A stretch of 64,000 bases of DNA from assembly GCF_002257665.1 (NCBI RefSeq), contig NZ_MQWB01000001.1:880515-944514 (forward strand), read 5' to 3'. Numbering within the stretch: position 1 is the first letter of the stretch; the number at the start of each line of letters is the position of its first letter. Shown here piece after piece: positions 6,737 to 12,916 of the stretch. The notes below the pieces were generated by a model, which saw only the letters and a program-made list of their open reading frames with translations, did no database searches and was not told where the DNA came from. Source of the stretch: Rubricoccus marinus. Lineage in GTDB: Bacteria > Bacteroidota > Rhodothermia > Rhodothermales > Rubricoccaceae. A program made the position numbers and the translations under genes.

Positions 6737-6867
6737 GGCGAATGCCTGCGAGACTCCCTCGCCCGTGCCGGTTCGAGTCCGGCCGCCCCGACTTACCGGG
6801 GCGTGGCGGAACTGGTAGACGCAGCGGGGTTCGCCCCGCGGGGTCGGTCTCGCTCGTTCTCGTCGCC
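6737..6867 (+). ncRNA. Y RNA-like unit 8: permuted tRNA-Leu-like body grafted at the variable arm
   Basis: Outer stem GGCGA (6737-6741) pairs with TCGCC (6863-6867). Inner stem GCGAGAC (6748-6754) pairs with GTCTCGC (6847-6853). The head has T arm GCCGG-TTCGAGT-CCGGC (6767-6783), acceptor CGCCCCG/CGGGGCG (6784-6790 with 6797-6803, loop ACTTAC as in unit 6), and a D arm reading TGGCGGAACTGGTAGACGC, the hallmark of leucine tRNAs. Next is an anticodon-position hairpin GCGGGG/CCCCGC (6824-6829 with 6834-6839) capped by TTCG. The Ro stem replaces the long variable arm typical of class II tRNAs. There is no anticodon. Confidence 0.88.
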
Positions 6868-6921
6868 TCTGGCGGCGTGCGCCCTCGCCTCGCCAGAGGC
6901 CTGTTCTTTCCTCCGCCACAG

Positions 6922-7035
6922 GGCGAATGCCCGTGGGACTACACGGTCGCGGGTTCGAATCCCGCCGTGCCCGGTCCGCCGGGCGCGTAGCTCAGTCCGG
7001 TAGAGCATGAATCGTCCCGCACCTCTCTCGTCGCC
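6922..7035 (+). ncRNA. Y RNA-like unit 9: permuted tRNA without anticodon stem
   Basis: Outer stem GGCGA (6922-6926) pairs with TCGCC (7031-7035). Inner stem GTGGGAC (6933-6939) pairs with GTCCCGC (7014-7020, one wobble). The head has T arm GCGGG-TTCGAAT-CCCGC (6949-6965), acceptor CGTGCCCG/CGGGCGCG (6966-6973 with 6980-6987, loop GTCCGC) and D stem GCTC/GAGC (6990-6993 with 7003-7006). I see no anticodon stem; the Ro stem takes its place through ATGAATC and TACACG linkers. Confidence 0.86.
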
Positions 7036-7078
7036 TCTGACGGCGCGAAATCTCGCCTCGGGCGTCACGATGCAAATC

Positions 7079-7157
7079 GTAGGGGCACACCGCTGGTGTG
7101 TCCTCCCGCCAGAGCGCCAGCAGCCCGGCTGCGGACACACCAGCGGTGTGTCCCTAC
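7079..7157. repeat. REPIN 2
   Basis: REP at 7079-7103 (GTAGGGGCACACC then GCTGGTGTGTCC) and its inverted partner at 7133-7157, about 29 nt apart. It lies between array unit 9 and rtcB, so it is part of the rtcB leader if transcription runs through. The frame of rtcB stays open through it, but the start at 7200 excludes it. Confidence 0.92.
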
Positions 7158-7199
7158 GGGTGCCCGTTTCCTGTTTCGATTCCCAATCACACCCCTCCC

Positions 7200-8681
7200 A
7201 TGTCCACCATCATCCCAACCGGCGACGCCACCGCGATCCTGCCCGCGCGGGATACGTCGCTCACCCCCATCACCGTCATCGGCAACGAGGCCATCCGCGA
7301 GACCTTCGACGAAGGCTGCATCCGGCAGGCGCTCAACGCCCGCGAGGCCCCTGGCGTCTCGGGCGTCGTGCTCAACCCGGACGCGCACCTCGGCTACGGC
7401 GCGCCCGTTGGCTGCGCGATGTCGTCTCCGACGCACATCTACCCCGGCCCCGTCGGCGTCGACATCAAGTGCTCGATGAGCCTGCTCCAATTGGACCTCC
7501 CGGCCGACGCCGTGGACGACAAGCGGACGCGTCGCGCGCTCATCGAGGCGATTGAGGCACGCACCCCGACCGGTGCGGGTCGCAACCAGCGGTCCGTCCC
7601 CAAGGGCCGCGCAATCCCGCACGACGTGGCGTGGAAGGCCGTGACTGAAGGCGCCTCTGGCGACGTGCTGACCGCGATGGGCGTGCCCACGCACTGGGCC
7701 GAGCGCTGCGAAGACTCGTTCCACGTCGGACACGATGGGACGGCCGACGCGCTGCGCCAGCGGCTGACCGAACTCACCGAGACGGGCCAGTTCCGCAACG
7801 TGCCCAACAAGCTCTCGCAGCTCGGGACGTACGGCGGCGGTAACCACTTCGGCGAGTGCGAAGTCGTGGAAACGCAGGACGCCCCTACGGCTGAGCGATT
7901 CGGCCTGATCGATGGCGGCGTGGCCTACCTGACCCACTGCGGATCGCGCGGCTTCGGCTTCAACCTGGCCCAGATGGGCTTCGAGATGCTGGAGAAGCAC
8001 TTCGAGAAGTGGAATCTGGAGTACCCCGCCGGCGACAAGCAGTTGGCCTACGCGCCCCTCGGGACGCCAGAGGCCGACGCCTACCTCGACATGATGGCGC
8101 TCGGCGCCAACTTCGCGACGGTCAACCACATGCTCATCAACGCGCTCATCCTGGAGGCTTTCCAGGAGGTCATCCCCGGTACGTCGGGCGACCTCGTGTA
8201 CTTCATCTCGCACAACATCGCGCGAGAGGAAATCACGCCGACGGGCCGCCAGTGGGTGCACCGTAAGGGTGCCACGCGCGCTTTCCCGGCGGGCCACCCC
8301 GGCCTGGAAGGCACGCCCTTCGCCGACATCGGCCACCCGATCCTGCTCCCCGGCAATCCCCAGGCCGGGAGCGCGGTGATGGTGGCCGAGCCCGGCGCGG
8401 AGAAAAGTCAGTACTCCGTCAACCACGGCGCGGGGCGCCGGATGGGCCGCCGCCACGCCAAGCGGACGCTCGATCAGCGCACCGTGGACGCGTCGTTCAA
8501 CGATGCGGACATCCTCACGAACTGCCGTCAGTACCCGATCGACGAGGCGCCCGCGGCCTACAAGGACTTCGACGAGGTCCTGGCGTCGGTCGAGACGGCG
8601 GGCCTCGCGCGGTCGGTCGCCCGGCTGAAGGCGCGGTTCGTGATCAAAGACGCCGACAAGCAGTACGGCGGCGCGGCGTGA
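7200..8681 (+). CDS. rtcB: RtcB RNA ligase
   Basis: 493 residues, nearer the longer archaeal-type RtcB than the ~408-residue E. coli protein. It joins RNA 2',3'-cyclic phosphate or 3'-phosphate ends to 5'-OH ends using GTP and Mn2+. Metal and guanylylation motifs are intact: DAHLGYGAPVG (61-71), GVDIKCSM (Asp88, Cys91), GGGNHFGEC, HCGSRG, and NHGAGRRMGRRHAK with the nucleophilic His. The ATG at 7200 is chosen because the protein from here begins like other family members; the upstream in-frame stretch is REPIN sequence. The ribosome-binding site is weak. It lies downstream of rsr and the array and upstream of the RAYT gene and rtcA. The array RNAs and cleaved tRNAs are plausible substrates, but nothing in the sequence proves this. 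Confidence 0.96.
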   Translation: MSTIIPTGDATAILPARDTSLTPITVIGNEAIRETFDEGCIRQALNAREAPGVSGVVLNPDAHLGYGAPVGCAMSSPTHIYPGPVGVDIKCSMSLLQLDLPADAVDDKRTRRALIEAIEARTPTGAGRNQRSVPKGRAIPHDVAWKAVTEGASGDVLTAMGVPTHWAERCEDSFHVGHDGTADALRQRLTELTETGQFRNVPNKLSQLGTYGGGNHFGECEVVETQDAPTAERFGLIDGGVAYLTHCGSRGFGFNLAQMGFEMLEKHFEKWNLEYPAGDKQLAYAPLGTPEADAYLDMMALGANFATVNHMLINALILEAFQEVIPGTSGDLVYFISHNIAREEITPTGRQWVHRKGATRAFPAGHPGLEGTPFADIGHPILLPGNPQAGSAVMVAEPGAEKSQYSVNHGAGRRMGRRHAKRTLDQRTVDASFNDADILTNCRQYPIDEAPAAYKDFDEVLASVETAGLARSVARLKARFVIKDADKQYGGAA

Positions 8682-8742
8682 TGCCGGGCCTCTGGCGCCG
8701 CCGCGGGCGCCAGAGGCTTCCGGTGATGCGCAACCCTTATTC

Positions 8743-8815
8743 GTAGGGACACACCGCTGGTGTGTCCTTCATGACACCGCGATGGCTCGTGGACACACCA
8801 GCGGTGTGTCCCTAC
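8743..8815. repeat. REPIN 3
   Basis: REP at 8743-8767 and its exact inverse at 8791-8815, separated by 23 nt. It immediately precedes the RAYT gene. This is the classic compact REPIN layout: two head-to-head REPs able to form one long hairpin. Confidence 0.93.
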
Positions 8816-8886
8816 GCGGAGATGCGAATCGGTAGGCCGCCAGAGGCTCCGTGTTAGAACGCCACCCACCCGTTGTCTATCGGGCC

Positions 8887-9462
8887 ATGCCGTTCGACCC
8901 CGACCGACATCACCGCCGTTCGGTTCGCCTGCGTGACCTCTCGTACGCGGAGCCGGGCCTGTACTTCGTGACGATCTGTACGCACGGGCGCCAGAGGCTT
9001 TTCGGAGACGTCGGCGCGGGCGAGATGGTGCTGTCGGATCTCGGGCGTATCGCGCACGACGAATGGCTTAGGACGCCAGAGGTCCGGCCGTACGTGGTGC
9101 TGGATGCGTTCGTGGTGATGCCGGATCACGTGCACCTGTTGTTTGGGATTCTGCCGCATGAGGGAAATGCCGAGGCGCCGCCGCCGCCGCCCGCGGATGG
9201 GGCGGGACATACCAGCGGCGTGTCTCCACGTCGGTTTGGGAACGCTGTGCCTCATTCCGTGCCGTCCATCATGCGGATGTACAAATCCGTCGTGACGAAA
9301 CGCATTCGCGCTCTCGATCCGACGGTGCGCTTATGGCAGGCGCGATACCACGACCGCATCGTCCGCACCGATCGAGAGGCCGACGCCCTGCGCCGGTACA
9401 TCCATGAGAACCCCATGCGCTGGGCCGCTGGCGAGGACCGTGCCGACGGGCATCGCGCCTGA
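8887..9462 (+). CDS. REP-associated tyrosine transposase (RAYT, Y1_Tnp)
   Basis: 191 residues. RAYTs are single-copy, apparently domesticated relatives of IS200/IS605 transposases that act on REP DNA. The ATG at 8887 gives MPFDPDRHHRRSVRLRDLSY then YFVTICTHGR, the usual family beginning. The HUH metal site is in MPDHVHLLF. The C-terminal RYIHENPMRW is a RAYT hallmark, and a Tyr in the LWQARYHDRIVR region is the likely nucleophile. The linker between the HUH motif and the MYKSVVTKRI helix encodes GHTSGVS, which comes from an in-frame REP (9205-9229). REPINs flank the gene on both sides. It is unusual to find it between rtcB and rtcA; no link to RNA repair can be read directly from the protein. 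Confidence 0.92.
   Translation: MPFDPDRHHRRSVRLRDLSYAEPGLYFVTICTHGRQRLFGDVGAGEMVLSDLGRIAHDEWLRTPEVRPYVVLDAFVVMPDHVHLLFGILPHEGNAEAPPPPPADGAGHTSGVSPRRFGNAVPHSVPSIMRMYKSVVTKRIRALDPTVRLWQARYHDRIVRTDREADALRRYIHENPMRWAAGEDRADGHRA
9205..9229. repeat. REP inside the RAYT coding sequence
   Basis: GGACATACCAGCGGCGTGTC then TCCAC matches the right-hand REP with four or so changes and keeps the reading frame. It falls in the variable linker of the RAYT, so the protein is probably not broken. Confidence 0.8.
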
Positions 9463-9517
9463 CCGCCTCTGGCGCAGCGGGATGACATGGCCCATCATCC
9501 CGCGCGTCAACCCTCCC

Positions 9518-9542
9518 GTAGGGACACACCGCTGGTGTGTCC
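9518..9542. repeat. Solitary REP downstream of RAYT
   Basis: Perfect left-orientation REP (GTAGGGACACACC then GCTGGTGTGTCC) with no inverted partner before rtcA. Together with REPIN 3 it brackets the RAYT gene. Confidence 0.9.
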
Positions 9543-9688
9543 TGTCACGTCCGAACACCGAAGCCGCCGGCGTCTGTCACGCCCGAACGCCAGAGGCCTC
9601 TGGCGCCAACGCGCCCGACCGCGCTATCCTATCGCCCACACCGTCACCCGCACATCCGTGCCGACCACTCGCCTCTATCGACTTCTGA

Positions 9689-9750
9689 GAACGCCCGTTG
9701 CCCCGCAACGGTCGCACGACCTCGTGCGACTGAGTGCGAACGGGCTGTTC
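9689..9750 (+). other. Structured element upstream of rtcA (possible RNA)
   Basis: In the 416-nt gap between the RAYT gene and rtcA, GAAC-G-CCCG (9689-9697) can pair with CGGG-CT-GTTC (9741-9750). Inside are hairpins TTGC/GCAA (9698-9701 with 9705-9708, part of a longer alternative CCGTTG/CAACGG) and GTCGCACGA/TCGTGCGAC (9711-9719 with 9722-9730). The three-way shape resembles array units 1-2, but the GGCGAATG motif is absent. The rest of the gap holds one REP and one inverted motif pair; nothing else was recognised. Confidence 0.4.
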
Positions 9751-9878
9751 GACCTGACACGTCGCGTGACGAAGACCTGAGTGGGCCTTCGGTCGCGCGG
9801 CCTCCCGCGTGATCCGCCTGCCAGCGCCCCGGCGGCTCACGATGAGCTTCCGGGGCGCTGTTGTATTCCCCCGGCCCC

Positions 9879-10934
9879 ATGACCACGTCCGAAAGCCCGC
9901 CCCAGCACGTCATCGACGGCGCGCAGGGCGAAGGCGGAGGCCAGATCCTCCGCACCTCCATCGGCCTCTCGCTCGTCACCGGCGACGCGATCCAGATCGA
10001 CCACATCCGCGCCGGTCGCCAGCGGCCCGGCCTCTTGCGCCAGCACTTGACGGCCGTCCTCGCGGCGTGTGAGATCTCGGGCGCCGAGGCCTCTGGCGCG
10101 ACGCTCGGGTCGGACTCGCTCACGTTCCGTCCGGGCGCGGTCCAGCCCGGCACGTACCGGTTTGCCGTCGGCACGGCCGGGAGCGCGACGCTCGTGCTCC
10201 AGACGGTCCTGCCCGCGCTCCTCGTCGCCAGAGGCCCGTCGCAGGTCACGGTGGAGGGCGGCACGCACAACCCGTCTGCGCCGACGTTCGACTTCCTCTC
10301 GCGCTCCTTCCTGCCGCTCATCGAGCGGATGGGGCCGCGCGTGAGCGCGCGTCTGGAGCGCTACGGGTTCTACCCCGCGGGTGGAGGCCGCATCGTCGTG
10401 GACATCGAGCCCGCGGAGCGACTCGCGCCGCTGGACCTGACCGAGCGCGGCGACGTGCACGGCATAGAGGTCCGTGCCCTCGTGGCGAACCTGCCGGGCA
10501 AGATCGGCCAGCGCGAGCTCAAGACGGTCGCCAAGGCTCTCGGCGGCCCCGAGGACGCCTACACGATGCGCCAGATCAAGGACTCCGCCGGCCCGGGCAA
10601 CGTCCTCTTCGCCGAGGTCCAGACCGCTGCGCTCACGACCGTCGTGACCGAGTTCGGCATGAAGGGCCGTCCGGCGCAGCGCGTGGCCTCTGGCGTGGCG
10701 AAAGCCGTGCAGGCGTACCTCGCGAGCGATGCGCCCGTGGGACCGTACCTCGCGGATCAGGTGCTCGTGCCTCTGGCGCTCGCCGCGAGGGAGGGCGCCG
10801 GGAGCAGCGTCTTCCGCGCGACGGAGTGGACGCGCCACGCACAGACAAACGCCGAGGTCATCGAGCGCCACCTCGGCGTGACGATCCGCGCGCTGCCCGA
10901 GCCCTCGGGCGCGGTCCGCGTCCTCGTGGGCTGA
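9879..10934 (+). CDS. rtcA: RtcA RNA 3'-terminal phosphate cyclase
   Basis: 351 residues, normal for the family. It converts RNA 3'-phosphate to 2',3'-cyclic phosphate with ATP, making ends that RtcB can use. Motifs: GEGGGQILRTS at the N-terminus, RPGLLRQHLTAV, VEGGTHNPSAPTFDFL, GGGRIVVD, and TRHAQTN near the C-terminus containing the His that is adenylylated. The ATG at 9879 is preferred over a TTG at 9861 because EGGGQ is then at the usual distance from the start. It is separated from rtcB by the RAYT gene and REPs, whereas rtcB and rtcA are usually adjacent. Confidence 0.95.
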   Translation: MTTSESPPQHVIDGAQGEGGGQILRTSIGLSLVTGDAIQIDHIRAGRQRPGLLRQHLTAVLAACEISGAEASGATLGSDSLTFRPGAVQPGTYRFAVGTAGSATLVLQTVLPALLVARGPSQVTVEGGTHNPSAPTFDFLSRSFLPLIERMGPRVSARLERYGFYPAGGGRIVVDIEPAERLAPLDLTERGDVHGIEVRALVANLPGKIGQRELKTVAKALGGPEDAYTMRQIKDSAGPGNVLFAEVQTAALTTVVTEFGMKGRPAQRVASGVAKAVQAYLASDAPVGPYLADQVLVPLALAAREGAGSSVFRATEWTRHAQTNAEVIERHLGVTIRALPEPSGAVRVLVG

Positions 10935-10984
10935 AGGCATGGCCTCTGGCGGGACCCGATCTCGCCAGAGGCCCCAATATCCCC

Positions 10985-11058
10985 GTAGGGACACACCGCT
11001 GGTGTGTCCACCACGGCACCGCAATGGTCCGGTGGACACACCAGCGGTGTGTCCCTAC
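10985..11058. repeat. REPIN 4
   Basis: REP at 10985-11009 and its inverse at 11034-11058, 24 nt apart. It follows rtcA and is the last REP of this family seen in the window, so it marks the right edge of the repeat-rich RNA-repair locus. Confidence 0.92.
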
Positions 11059-11067
11059 AAGACGCCC

Positions 11068-11085
11068 GCCTCTGGCGCCAGAGGC
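11068..11085. terminator. Palindrome between rtcA and the convergent peptidase gene
   Basis: Full GCCTCTGGCGCCAGAGGC palindrome touching the stop of the minus-strand peptidase gene. It probably works as a hairpin terminator for that gene; there is no T-run. Confidence 0.5.
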
Positions 11086-12830
11086 TACTCGCCCAGTTCC
11101 GCGTAGCGCACGAGGCGGTACCCCGGCGACGGCGCCGCCTTCAGCGCCGCTGCCACACGTCCGTGCAGATTTTCGTCCCACGTCGTGTAGCGCTCCACAA
11201 ACGCCTCGGCGCGGTCGGGGTCGCCGGCCGACTGCACGGCGAGGACCTCGCGCAAGAGGCCCGCCACCACGTCGTGGTACCGGTCGTAGTCGATGGCGAT
11301 GCGGCCGCTGGCGGGGTCGAAGGCGAGGAGGTCGTTCTCCATGAAGTAGTTCCACTGCATGAGCTGCATCGTCTGGTACGCCTGCTCACGGCGCGGCTGG
11401 GCGGACTGGAGCACGCGCAGCACGCCAGAGGCGTAGACCGAGCGCAGGGCCTCTGGCGTGTAGTAGCCGCTTTCTCCGAGTTGGCGCGCGACGAAGAGCG
11501 AGACGAGGTCGGACTTCATCTCCTCCAGGAGGTCGGCGGAGCGCTGGAGCGCCGGGCCCAGGTTGCGGCCGTCATCGGTCTTGTCCACGCCGAGGTAGTG
11601 GCCGACCTCGTGCCAGAGCGTGCGCTGGAAGTTGCCGGGGAGGGTGAGGTCGTCGCAGTGCTCGGGCATCACGCCCGCGCAGAAGCGCGCTTTGGCGCCC
11701 GCGAACAGCTGAGGATCGGTGAGGACGTTGTAGCGCAGGAGGATCGTGCGGCCGTACTTGCGCGCGTGGTCGGCCTCGTTGGGCAGGATGGTGGCGGTGT
11801 TGGTCCCGCGCGCCTGCCCGAAGTCCGCGATCACGTTGTAGACGCTGACCGGGATCTGGGACCTCACGCCCTTGTGCCGGTCGTACGGCAGGCTGTTCTC
11901 CAGCGCTTGAATGTCGGTCAGCGCTGCGGCCAGCTCTTCGCTCCGCTCGGCATCGCGCGCCAGAAGCGAGAGGCCGTAGAACGCCTTCACGCCGAACAGC
12001 GCGTCGTCGTACGTCTCGTAGCTGCCGACCTGCACGTTGAGGTTGTTGAACTGGCCCGTCACCCACGCCGCGTCGCCGCCCTCGTAGTTGCCTGTCAGCA
12101 GGTCGTTGGCGCGAAGCCGGAGGTACGCCGCGAAGTCGCTGTCCTCGTCCGCGATGGCGCTCGCTGCTGCCAGAAGCCTCTGGCGCACGAGCATCAGGCG
12201 GTTGGAATACGCGACAGCGTACGGAACCGCATAGAGCGAGTTGGGCTCGTGGCCCTCGGAAAGCTCCGTGAGGTGGAAAAACGCCTCGGGATGGAAAAGC
12301 GCGAGGCCCGGCACGTCGCGGAACGCCTTCAGGTCCGCCGCGATGGCCTCTGGCGTGGCGCGGTGGACAGCGGTGCGCAGTCCGAGGATGTCGTCCCGAC
12401 GCTCGGGGTGCTCGGCGAGAAAGGCCTCCACTTCTTCCACGGTCACGCCCTCGGGGTACATCGCGCGCTCGGGCATCGGAGGCCTGGCGCCTCCAGCGAA
12501 CGCCACGCTCCGGTTGTCGCTCGTCGTGCCGACCGGCCCCTTAAAGAGGCGGTACAGGAGCGCCTCTGGCGAGTCCGGGACGAGCGCGGCGCGGACCGCG
12601 GCGGCGTCCGGGTGGACCTGCTCTTCGTAGAGGTCCTGAAGGATCTGTCCCGCTGCGAGGAGGTGCTCGACGGCCTTCTGCTTGCCTTCGCTCAGGCCCG
12701 AAAGGTCGGGCTCGAAACGGATCGTGAGGAGGTCGCCGGTAACGGCCTCCGTATCGGCGTCGGTCCAGGCCTGCGCGAAGGCGGGCGCGGCGAGAAAGAG
12801 GAGCGCGAAGAGAGGGGAGAGGCGGAGCAT
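11085..12830 (-). CDS. Secreted M49-like zinc peptidase
   Basis: About 581 residues with signal peptide MLRLSPLFALLFLAAPAFAQ. The start at 12830 is chosen because it begins the signal peptide; a longer frame adds nine residues. The zinc site is WHEVGHYLGVDKT (HExxH) followed by LLEEMKSDLVSLF. The pairing of HExxH with a downstream EExK[AS][DE] resembles the dipeptidyl-peptidase III (M49) group, some bacterial members of which have the pentapeptide form. It is predicted to act in the periplasm or outside the cell on peptides. It lies downstream of pgk on the same strand, separated by a palindrome, so it may be a separate unit. Confidence 0.75.
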   Translation of the reverse strand: MLRLSPLFALLFLAAPAFAQAWTDADTEAVTGDLLTIRFEPDLSGLSEGKQKAVEHLLAAGQILQDLYEEQVHPDAAAVRAALVPDSPEALLYRLFKGPVGTTSDNRSVAFAGGARPPMPERAMYPEGVTVEEVEAFLAEHPERRDDILGLRTAVHRATPEAIAADLKAFRDVPGLALFHPEAFFHLTELSEGHEPNSLYAVPYAVAYSNRLMLVRQRLLAAASAIADEDSDFAAYLRLRANDLLTGNYEGGDAAWVTGQFNNLNVQVGSYETYDDALFGVKAFYGLSLLARDAERSEELAAALTDIQALENSLPYDRHKGVRSQIPVSVYNVIADFGQARGTNTATILPNEADHARKYGRTILLRYNVLTDPQLFAGAKARFCAGVMPEHCDDLTLPGNFQRTLWHEVGHYLGVDKTDDGRNLGPALQRSADLLEEMKSDLVSLFVARQLGESGYYTPEALRSVYASGVLRVLQSAQPRREQAYQTMQLMQWNYFMENDLLAFDPASGRIAIDYDRYHDVVAGLLREVLAVQSAGDPDRAEAFVERYTTWDENLHGRVAAALKAAPSPGYRLVRYAELGE

Positions 12831-12867
12831 CGAGCGGATCGGGGGCAGAACGAACAAAGTAGAGCCG

Positions 12868-12885
12868 GCCTCTGGCGCCAGAGGC
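12868..12885. terminator. Palindrome between pgk and the M49-like gene
   Basis: Full GCCTCTGGCGCCAGAGGC, extended by CCG/CGG on each side (12865-12888). It follows pgk by about 30 nt on the minus strand and probably terminates the gap-pgk transcript. Confidence 0.5.
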
Positions 12886-12916
12886 CGGCTCGCTGTCTCC
12901 CAAACGCCAGAGGCGC

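Noticed and set aside
5947-7003. Small open frames across the array (for example 5947-6189, 6306-6527, 6692-7003)
   Set aside because: They run through paired RNA stems, have no ribosome-binding sites and encode no recognisable protein; open frames are common by chance in such GC-rich DNA.
6433-7035. Calling the T-arm and D-arm sequences ordinary tRNA genes or half-tRNAs
   Set aside because: The order is T arm before D arm, acceptor strands are joined by short loops, no CCA end or intact anticodon loop is present, and each body sits inside a Ro-type stem.
5770-7035. CRISPR array
   Set aside because: The conserved blocks are short and structured, unit length varies from about 78 to 132 nt, and the intervening parts are tRNA-like, not unique spacers of fixed length.
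7098-7199. N-terminal extension of RtcB upstream of 7200
   Set aside because: It would translate REPIN 2, and the extra residues match only the REP-derived HTSGV-type peptides; the family start fits the ATG at 7200.
3628-11058. REPINs as insertion-sequence ends of a complete IS200/IS605 element
   Set aside because: The RAYT lacks a tnpB partner, and the REPs are dispersed as paired hairpins around several genes instead of marking two ends of one element.
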